From Deltaproteobacteria bacterium (GTDB lineage Bacteria > Desulfobacterota > Syntrophia > Syntrophales > UBA2210): 12,919 bases of DNA. Numbering within the stretch: the stretch's first letter is position 1; each line of letters opens with the position of its first letter. The stretch is taken from NCBI GenBank assembly GCA_011056825.1, contig DSBH01000099.1, positions 1 to 12,919 on the forward strand. The letters run 5' to 3'. Shown here piece by piece: positions 1 through 5,906 of the stretch. The position numbers were made by a program, and so were the translations under genes. The notes beneath the pieces were generated by a model. That model did not search any database. It was not told where the DNA came from and saw only the letters and a list, made by a program, of their open reading frames with translations.

Positions 1-1861
1 CCATTACCTCCCGCGAGGCATACAGCGCCACCAGGTCTTCGGCAATTTTGCGGATCGATTCCTTGACCCGCTTTTTCACCATCTCCCAGGATGTTCCGCC
101 CAGGCGGTCCACGGGAGGGGTGAAACCGTCGGGTCCGATGTAACGCTGAACCTGGTCGAGACGATCCACCGGCAGATACAGCCTGTCGCCGCCGACGTAT
201 TCCAGCAGGAGAAAATCATTGTCAATCCCCGCCGCCGATAATCGCTTCAATCCCCGGTAAATGCCGATTCCATGATCCATGTGAACCACGAAATCCCCCT
301 CTTTCAACTCGCCGAAGGATTTCAGAAAATAGCCTTCACGCGGGGCGATTCTTCGGCGCCGCCGGATTTTTTTACCGAAGAGGTCCTCCCCGCAGACCAG
401 GGCGAGTTTCAGCGAATCGGAGAAAAACCCCTCCGACACGCTTCCCTCCATCAGCAGCAACCGGCCTCCCGCAGCTGCATGTTCCAGCTCGGGGAAAAAT
501 GACCGTTCCGCCTGCTCCGCCGGAAGCGAATAGGCCTGGAACAGCCGGTTGACGTGCCGGAGTTCGTCGCCGGTCGCGAGAAAAACCACGAGAACGCCCG
601 CCTCCGTCCACGCCCTGACACGTTCGGCGAACGGGGCCAGCAGGCCGTCGCCCTCCTCCCGCGCATGCGGGACGGTCGACTTTAATCCCACCTGGGGTTC
701 CGTGGAAAAATGAAAAGACCGCCTGTCGCGGTCCCCTCTGAATTCATCAAAGAAAAGGCGCCGGCCTTCCCCGCAGGTTCGCATGACATGATCCAGCGAA
801 ACGAAGAGCGACGAAGGATCCATGAAAAACCGCTCTTCCTCGTGCGCCCGCTCGATGAAACCGTCGATATGCTCCCGCATATCCTTTTCGGCGGACTCGA
901 TGTCGGACGGGTCCAGAAACGCGGTGATGCCGCCGCCCGGCATGTAATCAAGCAGCGTGTCGGGGGCGCCTGCCGGGCCTTCTTCCCCGGATCCGGGCTC
1001 GCCGTAATAGAGCGGAAGAAACTGCATCGCCGCGGCGGGAACAACGCCGCTCTCGATGAAATCGGCCAGGGCGTCCCGTCGCTGCTTCGGCACGCCGAGT
1101 TCTGCCGCCCGTTGGCGAAGGCGCTGCAGGGCATTCCGCTGCGACGCTTCCGTTACCACGATCTCGCCGGCGGGGGCCGTAATAAAAGAGGAAGCCTCCT
1201 TGAGCGAGCGCTGCGTCTGCGGATCGAACCACCGCATCGATTCCACGTCGTCTCCGTAAAATTCGATCCGTACCGGTCTGTTCTCGGCGGGAGAAAAAAT
1301 GTCGAGGATGAACCCCCGCACACTGAACTCGCCGGGTTCTTCCACGAGGGATACGCGCTGGTAGCCGCCTGCCAGAAGCTTTCGCACGAAGCCGTCGCGA
1401 TCCAGCCGGATGCCGGGAGTAATCGTTTCGAGATAATCGCCGAGAACCGAAAGCGGCATGACCCGCTGAAGAAGTGATTCCACGGGCGCAACCACCACCA
1501 GGGGACCACCGGCAAGAAGCCGGGTCAATACACGGGTCCGCGCCACGATGGTGTCCTGCTGTAATGAAATAATCTCGTCGGATGAAAGCAACCGGACGTC
1601 CCAGGGTGCGTGGAGCAAAACCTCGCCGGAATCAAGAAAAAAGGATATGTCCCTGACGAGATCCTCCGCCTCCCGGACGGAAGGCGTCACCGCGAGCAGC
1701 GTTCGCTTCAGCCGCCGGAAAAGACCGGCGATTACCAGCGCCCGCGACGATCCGTGAAGCCCCGTCACGCGCACCGCATCCCGGCCTTCCGCGACGGCGC
1801 CGCAAAGAGCGTCCAGCGGCGAATTCACGCCGTGTCGTTTCTGTTCGATCTTCTTTCTCAT
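1..1861 (-). CDS. mfd: Transcription-repair coupling factor Mfd, N-terminal 620 residues (partial)
   Basis: Mfd is a cytoplasmic DNA translocase that removes RNA polymerase stalled at DNA lesions and recruits UvrA. The reading frame is open from the ATG at 1861 to the left edge, about 620 codons of a protein usually near 1,150. The UvrB-like module is clear: residues around 190-230 read EFSVRGFILDIFSP, then RIEFYGDDVESMRWFDPQTQRS. At about 515-580 comes the CarD-like RNA polymerase interaction domain, with GDFVVHMDHGIGIYRGL and LYLPVDRLDQVQRYIG. The sequence then runs into the linker (SWEMVKKRVKESI, LVALYASREVM) before the motor, which lies outside the window. The start is the first ATG after an in-frame TAG, which is the nadA stop. 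No good Shine-Dalgarno precedes it, so translation may be coupled to nadA 15 bases upstream. An alternative CTG lies two codons earlier. The identification is firm; the exact start is less so. Confidence 0.96.
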   Translation of the reverse strand, partial: MRKKIEQKRHGVNSPLDALCGAVAEGRDAVRVTGLHGSSRALVIAGLFRRLKRTLLAVTPSVREAEDLVRDISFFLDSGEVLLHAPWDVRLLSSDEIISLQQDTIVARTRVLTRLLAGGPLVVVAPVESLLQRVMPLSVLGDYLETITPGIRLDRDGFVRKLLAGGYQRVSLVEEPGEFSVRGFILDIFSPAENRPVRIEFYGDDVESMRWFDPQTQRSLKEASSFITAPAGEIVVTEASQRNALQRLRQRAAELGVPKQRRDALADFIESGVVPAAAMQFLPLYYGEPGSGEEGPAGAPDTLLDYMPGGGITAFLDPSDIESAEKDMREHIDGFIERAHEEERFFMDPSSLFVSLDHVMRTCGEGRRLFFDEFRGDRDRRSFHFSTEPQVGLKSTVPHAREEGDGLLAPFAERVRAWTEAGVLVVFLATGDELRHVNRLFQAYSLPAEQAERSFFPELEHAAAGGRLLLMEGSVSEGFFSDSLKLALVCGEDLFGKKIRRRRRIAPREGYFLKSFGELKEGDFVVHMDHGIGIYRGLKRLSAAGIDNDFLLLEYVGGDRLYLPVDRLDQVQRYIGPDGFTPPVDRLGGTSWEMVKKRVKESIRKIAEDLVALYASREVM

Positions 1862-1876
1862 GGACAGGCCGAAAGG

Positions 1877-2785
1877 CTACGACACTTCCAACATCCGTTG
1901 CAGGGCGTGATAAGCGGGAACCCGCATGTGTTCGGGAACCGTGACGACGTGTTTCATTTCCCTGAGCGCCGCCAGAATGTCGGTGAGCGTGATTTTTTTC
2001 ATATCGCGACAGATCAGCGATGGAGATGCCGGAACGAATGTTTTTTCGGGATATTGCTTGCGGAGCTGATGCATGATCCCCTGCTCCGTACCGATGATGA
2101 CCGTTCCGGCGTCTGTTCTTCCACAAAATTCTATGATCCCCGATGTACTTCCCGCATAGTCGGCACGGTCGATTACCTCCAACGTGCATTCCGGATGAAC
2201 CGCCAGGGCTGCTTCCGGATTCTCCCGCCGCGCCTTATCGACATCTTCGACTGTCAGGTGGTGGTGGACATAACAATTTCCCCTCCAGGGAATGATCGGG
2301 GTATCGGTAAAACGGGCCGTGTACCTGGCCAGATTGCCGTCGGGAATCATCAGGATCTCGGGCGCCTTCACGCTCTGCACCACTTTGACGGCGTTGCTCG
2401 AGGTACAACATATGTCGCTCAACGCCTTCGTCTCGGCGGAAGAATTCACATAGGTCACCACGGCCGCCCGCGGGTGGAGCTGTTTTGCCTGTTCGAGTTG
2501 CTCCGCGGTGATAGTGTCGGCAAGTGGACACCCGGCATCGGGAACGGGCAGAAGAACCGTCTTGTCCGGCGAGAGAATCGCGGCGCTTTCGGCCATGAAG
2601 CGCACGCCGGCAAAGACGATGACATCGGCGTCTGTTTTGGATGCCTCGATGCTGAGACCGAGTGAATCCCCCAGGAAATCGGCTATATCCTGAATGTCAC
2701 CGTTCTGATAATAATGAGCCAGCAATACGGCGTTTTTTTCTTTCAGAAGGTCACGAATATTGTTCTGTATTTCACGCGTATTCAT
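1877..2785 (-). CDS. nadA: Quinolinate synthase NadA
   Basis: NadA is a 4Fe-4S enzyme that condenses iminoaspartate with dihydroxyacetone phosphate to quinolinate, the first committed stage of de novo NAD synthesis. From the ATG at 2785 it is 302 residues, the usual length of the short NadA class. The three expected cluster cysteines are present: C86 (DAGCPLAD), C171 (WRGNCYVHH) and C259 (SLICRDMKK). Other family signatures are LLAHYYQ near residue 22, SDICCTSSNAVKVV at 123-136, VHPEC at 196-200 and DYAGSTSGIIEF at 209-220. The frame extends upstream to an ATG at 2881. I prefer 2785 because GGGAGGA sits about 10 bases before it and because family homology begins there. mfd follows after 15 bases. 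The oxygen-sensitive cluster suits an anaerobe but is general to the family. No nadB or nadC is visible, so those genes must lie elsewhere. Confidence 0.95.
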   Translation of the reverse strand: MNTREIQNNIRDLLKEKNAVLLAHYYQNGDIQDIADFLGDSLGLSIEASKTDADVIVFAGVRFMAESAAILSPDKTVLLPVPDAGCPLADTITAEQLEQAKQLHPRAAVVTYVNSSAETKALSDICCTSSNAVKVVQSVKAPEILMIPDGNLARYTARFTDTPIIPWRGNCYVHHHLTVEDVDKARRENPEAALAVHPECTLEVIDRADYAGSTSGIIEFCGRTDAGTVIIGTEQGIMHQLRKQYPEKTFVPASPSLICRDMKKITLTDILAALREMKHVVTVPEHMRVPAYHALQRMLEVS

Positions 2786-2843
2786 AAATAACGGGTCCTC
2801 CCGGCGCGAGCTCCGGGGCTCGTCACCTGTTCTATTCACACAC

Positions 2844-2871
2844 AATGTATTTTCCCCGGCGACTTCATCAA
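2844..2871 (-). promoter_or_regulatory. Candidate promoter for nadA-mfd
   Basis: Read on the minus strand, TTGATG (2871-2866) and TACATT (2849-2844) are separated by 16 bases and would start transcription about 50 bases before the nadA ATG. A second possible pair, TTGAAT followed by TATAGA, lies farther upstream, just beyond the dyad at 2880-2900. Both are consensus-based guesses. Confidence 0.3.
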
Positions 2872-2879
2872 CCATCGTC

Positions 2880-2900
2880 AACAGTGGAAATTACACTGTT
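2880..2900. promoter_or_regulatory. Operator-like dyad between nadA and moeA
   Basis: AACAGTG (2880-2886) and CACTGTT (2894-2900) form a perfect 7-bp inverted repeat around an AT-rich 7-base centre, the geometry of a dimeric repressor site. It lies 95 bases upstream of the nadA start and 76 bases upstream of the moeA -35, next to possible nadA promoter elements. Regulation of nadA by an NAD-responsive repressor is possible, but I cannot match the site to a known regulator. Confidence 0.4.
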
Positions 2901-2975
2901 TCTATATCATACGCCGTCATTATTCAAGCCCCCCGGATATTCTCAAGACGCGGGAACTTGACGGCTTTCCTCGTA

Positions 2976-3004
2976 TTGACAAGGCCGGAGCCTTCCTATA
3001 TGAC
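2976..3004 (+). promoter_or_regulatory. Promoter for moeA
   Basis: A perfect -35 TTGACA (2976-2981) is followed after 17 bases by TATGAC (2999-3004), a sigma70-type promoter predicting a start near 3011 and a leader of only about 22 bases. The spacer carries a small inverted repeat, AAGGC-CGGA-GCCTT (2981-2994), which could be an operator. Confidence 0.6.
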
Positions 3005-3032
3005 ATACGAACTGCGACAAGAAGGGAACATC

Positions 3033-4307
3033 ATGAAAACAGTAGAAGAAAGCCTGGCGCGAATACTCGATTTCGTCACCCCCCTGGGTGTGGAAAAGAT
3101 ACCGCTCACTGAGTGCCTGCACCGTGTTCTCGCCGAGGACGCCTATTCGACCCGGCACATACCGCCGCGGGATAATTCCGCCATGGATGGATATGCCGTG
3201 AAATACCGGGATCTGCGGAACGCGTCGCCCGAGAGCCCCGCGGTTCTGTGTTCGGTGGAAGAAATTCCGGCGGGTAGTTCGCCGGGAAAGCGGATCGGCG
3301 CGGGTGAAGCGGCCCGGATTATGACCGGCGCGCCGGTTCCCAACGGAGCCGACGCGGTGATAAAAATCGAGGACGTGGACGTGGAAGACGATCGTGTCCG
3401 TTGTTTCACACCCGTGGAAGAAGGAGAAAACGTCAGGAAGCGGGGTGAAGACGTCATCGAAGGCGAAGCCGTCATCGCCGCGGGCACTTATATACAGCCC
3501 GCTCACATGGGCATGCTGGCGGCGACCGGTCACGCTCTCGTTTCCGTTTACAAGCGGCCGCTGGTGGCCATAATCGCAACCGGCGATGAAATCATCGATA
3601 TTGACGGCGATCCCTCGTCGGAAAAAATCATAAGCAGCAACAGCTACTCTCTCTACGGACAGATTATCGAGGTCGGCGGTATTCCGCTGCCTCTGGGAAT
3701 AGCCCGTGACACGAAAAAAGATCTGATGTCACACTTCGCCATGGCAAAGGAACGGGCGCAGGTTGTCATTTCCTCGGGCGGCGTTTCCATGGGCGATTAC
3801 GACCTGGTACAGGATGTCCTGATGGAACTGGGCGCCCGCGTGGAATTCGAAACCGTGGCGCAGCGGCCGGGGAAACCCTTCACGTTCGCCACCACGGAAA
3901 CGATTCCCTTTTTCGGACTGCCGGGCAATCCCGTATCGACCATGATATCGTTTGAGCAATACGTGCGGCCGGCACTCCGCAAAATGACAGGGCATAAGAT
4001 GCTTTTCCGCAGGACCGTCAGGGCCGTCCTCGATGAAAATATCACCAAGAAAAGCGACCTGACGTACTTCATAAGGGGAAAAGCCTCCTGGCGGGACGGG
4101 AGCTTCACCGTTGTCACAACGGGCGAGCAGGGTTCGGGTATTCTCAAATCAATGGTCCTGGCAAATGTCATCATCGTGCTCCCCCGGGGCATGACGCACG
4201 CGAGAAGGGGCGACGAAGTAACGGTACAGCTGATCGACAACTCGATTCTCTCGGCGGCGGCGCCCGGCTACCTGGCGGCCTGGCCGTGGAAGGGCTCCTC
4301 ATCCTGA
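3033..4307 (+). CDS. moeA: Molybdopterin molybdenumtransferase MoeA
   Basis: MoeA inserts molybdate (or tungstate) into adenylylated molybdopterin, the last general step of molybdenum cofactor synthesis in the cytoplasm. The 424-residue protein has the MoeA N-terminal signature RDNSAMDGYAV near residue 47, then MTGAPVPNGADAVIKIEDV near 97. The MoCF-binding fold follows, with IIATGDEIID, ISSNSYSLYGQI, SSGGVSMGDYDLV and FFGLPGNPVSTMISFEQYVRP. The C-terminal domain IV ends in LPRGMTHARRGDEVTVQLID, followed by a short tail of about 20 residues that is poorly conserved in type. The start at 3033 is chosen because GAAGGGA lies just upstream and because homology starts here; the frame is open farther upstream, across the promoter. 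selC follows directly, with its promoter beginning at the base after the stop codon. Tungsten rather than molybdenum is possible in an anaerobe. Confidence 0.96.
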   Translation: MKTVEESLARILDFVTPLGVEKIPLTECLHRVLAEDAYSTRHIPPRDNSAMDGYAVKYRDLRNASPESPAVLCSVEEIPAGSSPGKRIGAGEAARIMTGAPVPNGADAVIKIEDVDVEDDRVRCFTPVEEGENVRKRGEDVIEGEAVIAAGTYIQPAHMGMLAATGHALVSVYKRPLVAIIATGDEIIDIDGDPSSEKIISSNSYSLYGQIIEVGGIPLPLGIARDTKKDLMSHFAMAKERAQVVISSGGVSMGDYDLVQDVLMELGARVEFETVAQRPGKPFTFATTETIPFFGLPGNPVSTMISFEQYVRPALRKMTGHKMLFRRTVRAVLDENITKKSDLTYFIRGKASWRDGSFTVVTTGEQGSGILKSMVLANVIIVLPRGMTHARRGDEVTVQLIDNSILSAAAPGYLAAWPWKGSSS

Positions 4308-4336
4308 TTGACACCCGGACCAGTTTCCGGTATTCA
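4308..4336 (+). promoter_or_regulatory. Promoter for selC
   Basis: A perfect TTGACA (4308-4313) starts at the base following the moeA stop. After a 17-base spacer comes TATTCA (4331-4336), a weak -10. The predicted start, near 4343, lies about 4 bases before the mature tRNA 5' end. The position supports a separate short transcript for the tRNA, although readthrough from moeA is also likely. Confidence 0.5.
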
Positions 4337-4346
4337 TACGCTCCGC

Positions 4347-4444
4347 GGAAGTGCCAAGGTCTCTGGTGGGCCTCCTGGACTTCAAATCCAGTGTGAGGGG
4401 CTAGTAACCTCTCAGGTGGGTTCGATTCCCATGCACTTCCGCCA
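4347..4444 (+). tRNA. selC: Selenocysteine tRNA, anticodon TCA
   Basis: This 98-base gene has the features that set bacterial tRNA-Sec apart. The acceptor stem is 8 bp (GGAAGTGC, 4347-4354, with GCACTTCC, 4433-4440). The D stem is 6 bp (AGGTCT with GGGCCT, including G-T pairs). The anticodon arm CTGGA-CTTCAAA-TCCAG carries TCA at 4382-4384. The extra arm is long, with a 7-bp stem (TGAGGGG with CCTCTCA, one G-T pair). The T loop is TTCGATT, the discriminator base is G4441, and CCA is encoded at 4442-4444. It is charged with serine, converted to selenocysteine by SelA, and delivered by SelB to UGA codons with a SECIS hairpin. No selA, selB or recoded selenoprotein is visible here. Six T residues at 4448-4453 follow closely. 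Confidence 0.97.
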
Positions 4445-4447
4445 TTA

Positions 4448-4484
4448 TTTTTTATCAGGAAACACTCTCCCTGTTTCTGTTTAA
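4448..4484 (+). terminator. Possible terminator region after selC
   Basis: A T6 run (4448-4453) follows the tRNA acceptor stem by 3 bases. Beyond it is a weak hairpin, with 4456-4464 pairing with 4472-4479 (8 bp, one bulged G), followed only by TTTAAAG. Neither is a textbook intrinsic terminator. The stable tRNA fold followed by T6 may be enough. Confidence 0.3.
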
Positions 4485-4515
4485 AGAATGGTCCAAAACA
4501 GCATAGTATTTTTTC

Positions 4516-4995
4516 ATGCCGAGAACAGCCCGGATTATAGCACCCTGTTATTCACACACACCATATGACCCGACGGGGGCAAATAACCTCGCCGATGTTT
4601 TCTTTGATGACGAAGACAGCGCAACCTGTCTCTCGTTACTGAAAGACTTTCGAGCTCGGTTTTCCGTTGAGATCCGGGTATATTGCCCGATGATACATCA
4701 TGTACATATCCTGGCCGCTCCCTCCGATGTGGACGGGTTAGTGACGGGAAGCGGGTTTCTTGACGATACGGGCAGTGATGCCCCCAAAATGTTCCCGCAG
4801 CAGAAAGACTCACACATTGATCAAAATCAGGAGCTAGGTTTCCTTCGGCCGTTCTTGCGGGTGAAAAAACATCGGGAAGCTCATGTCCATAAAAGGTTGA
4901 TTCTGACGCATCACAAGAATCTTCTTGTCGGCAATTATTTAATCGACGATCGCAGCCGGCCGGCGTTGAGGGTATGGGAGCGTGAGGGGAAATGA
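4516..4995 (+). pseudogene. Chimeric remnant: REP-type Y1 transposase N-terminus joined to a deoxyribonucleotidase-like tail
   Basis: The 159-codon frame joins pieces of two unrelated families. Residues 1-75 resemble the N-terminus of REP-associated (IS200-like, HUH/Y1) transposases: MPRTARIIAP, then VFFDDEDSATCLSLLKDF, VEIRVYCPMIHHVHILAAP. The HUH-type HVH is kept, but the usual NHVH is HHVH. The normal HHVTQRGNNR segment is scrambled; reading one frame over near 4555-4575 gives HHMTRRG, so two compensating indels are likely. The catalytic tyrosine region is absent. Residues about 113-147 (RVKKHREAHVHKRLILTHHKN, then LLVGNYLIDDR) closely resemble, from memory, the end of NT5C-type 5'(3')-deoxyribonucleotidases, which usually continue with a TKNGA-like segment lost here. 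The middle (about 76-112) is unrecognised. There is no Shine-Dalgarno. The whole stretch is best read as decayed DNA downstream of selC, not a working gene. The transposase half is more certain than the nucleotidase half. Confidence 0.65.
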
Positions 4996-5147
4996 GCGAT
5001 TATTCAGTATTCGTCTAACGTCTGAAATAAATAATATATCACGACGCAAGTCATTCAATTAACAGGAAAAGACGATTCGCTGCTTCATCCGAAGCATCCT
5101 CCCGTCGTCGTGTTCACGCCCGCTTCGCGGAAAAGCGACTACCCGCA

Positions 5148-5696
5148 TTAAAAGGCGATTGAACCCAGCAGGTACAGCGAATCCATTCCGTCGTTTTCCT
5201 CATACATACCCGCGTTGGAAATGTGTCGGTATCGGACGCCCAGCGAACAGTTCCTGCCTCCGAGGGAAAATCCGTATCCCGCACCCGCCATGGGGCTGAA
5301 GATAAAGGAACCGCCCAGGTCTCTGTGGTCGATCGCCTGACGGCTGATGTAGTTCGCGCCCACACCCCCCTCGATGTAGGGACCGAGCTGTCCACCGGCA
5401 ACAGCAAACAGGCGCGCCATGGCGCCGATCCCCGCGACAACGGTTTCTTTACTGTCATGGTGAATGACTTCCACGTCTCCCTCGAGGCGGAGTTGCAGGT
5501 TCTTCGCCGCGGAGGGAACCACGCACAGGGCGGGGATTATAAGCACCTGCCTGGTTGAAGGACTGGGATTAATAGAAGAACCGCAGCCAACGGCAATTTC
5601 ACCGAACAAGTCAAGAGCCGCCGCCGCTCCGGGAAAGCAGAACATGGCGACAAGCATCGACACAAAACAGATCAGACAAAAACGAACGTGCTTCAC
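5148..5696 (-). CDS. PagL-like lipid A 3-O-deacylase, outer membrane beta-barrel
   Basis: PagL enzymes are small outer membrane barrels that remove the 3-O acyl chain of lipid A. I place the start at the GTG at 5696 because AGGGAGG lies 5 bases before it and a signal peptide begins there. The frame itself extends upstream to 5831 through the promoter. The product is 182 residues, near the family's usual size (about 173). Residues 1-27 are a signal peptide (hydrophobic LICFVSMLVAMFCF, then GAAAA). The C-terminal signature RHISNAGMYEENDGMDS carries H158, S160 and N161 of the H-x-S-N motif. The third catalytic residue, Glu140 in Pseudomonas PagL, falls at D172, a conservative change. The protein ends in Phe, typical of BAM substrates, and alternating hydrophobic strands fit a barrel. 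The gene stands alone, divergent from the transporter. An activity-lacking barrel is the alternative. Confidence 0.75.
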   Translation of the reverse strand: MKHVRFCLICFVSMLVAMFCFPGAAAALDLFGEIAVGCGSSINPSPSTRQVLIIPALCVVPSAAKNLQLRLEGDVEVIHHDSKETVVAGIGAMARLFAVAGGQLGPYIEGGVGANYISRQAIDHRDLGGSFIFSPMAGAGYGFSLGGRNCSLGVRYRHISNAGMYEENDGMDSLYLLGSIAF

Positions 5697-5747
5697 AAAT
5701 CCCTCCCTTTTTGATGAAGTGCCGGCTGCAAAACCCCGGCCCGTCCT

Positions 5748-5776
5748 GATATAAGCGAAAAGGCCGATATTTTCAA
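5748..5776 (-). promoter_or_regulatory. Promoter for the PagL-like gene
   Basis: On the minus strand, TTGAAA (5776-5771) and TATATC (5753-5748) are separated by exactly 17 bases, placing the start about 45 bases before the GTG. An 8-bp inverted repeat, AGGCCGAT (5761-5768) and ATCGGCCT (5784-5791), brackets the -35 and could be an operator. Confidence 0.5.
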
Positions 5777-5795
5777 GGTTCCAATCGGCCTGTCG

Positions 5796-5823
5796 GGCAA
5801 AACACGCCTTTTTTGCCTTTTTT
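5796..5823 (+). terminator. Terminator-like hairpin upstream of the transporter
   Basis: GGCAAAA (5796-5802) and TTTTGCC (5811-5817) form a 7-bp stem with an 8-base loop followed by six T residues (5818-5823). The orientation is plus, yet no plus-strand gene ends here. It may block stray plus-strand transcription, or be a chance product of a T-rich stretch. Confidence 0.35.
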
Positions 5824-5847
5824 CTCCCCATTCAGGCCTGTTTGCTG

Positions 5848-5853
5848 TATAAT
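5848..5853 (+). promoter_or_regulatory. -10 element of the transporter promoter
   Basis: A perfect TATAAT lies 53 bases before the transporter ATG. The region 16-18 bases upstream (TCTCCCC) has no recognisable -35, so an activator or another contact may be needed. Confidence 0.4.
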
Positions 5854-5906
5854 CGCCGCCGTTTTTGAATCATCGTATCGAAAAAACGAGAAAGGAGGTT
5901 TCCCGA

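Noticed and set aside
710..1477. Long plus-strand open frame of 255 codons
   Set aside because: It lies fully antisense to mfd, whose protein matches its family throughout; the frame is a shadow caused by high GC content.
1610..2665. Long plus-strand open frame of 351 codons
   Set aside because: It is antisense to the start of mfd and most of nadA, both well supported, and has no recognisable domain or ribosome binding site.
4347..4444. In-window selenoprotein that would use the tRNA-Sec
   Set aside because: None of the recognised genes has an in-frame TGA at a place where a conserved Cys or Sec is expected, and no SECIS-like hairpin was apparent.
5081..5096. TGCTTC-ATCC-GAAGCA hairpin considered as the terminator of the PagL-like gene
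   Set aside because: It lies 50-70 bases past the stop with no T-tract on the minus strand.
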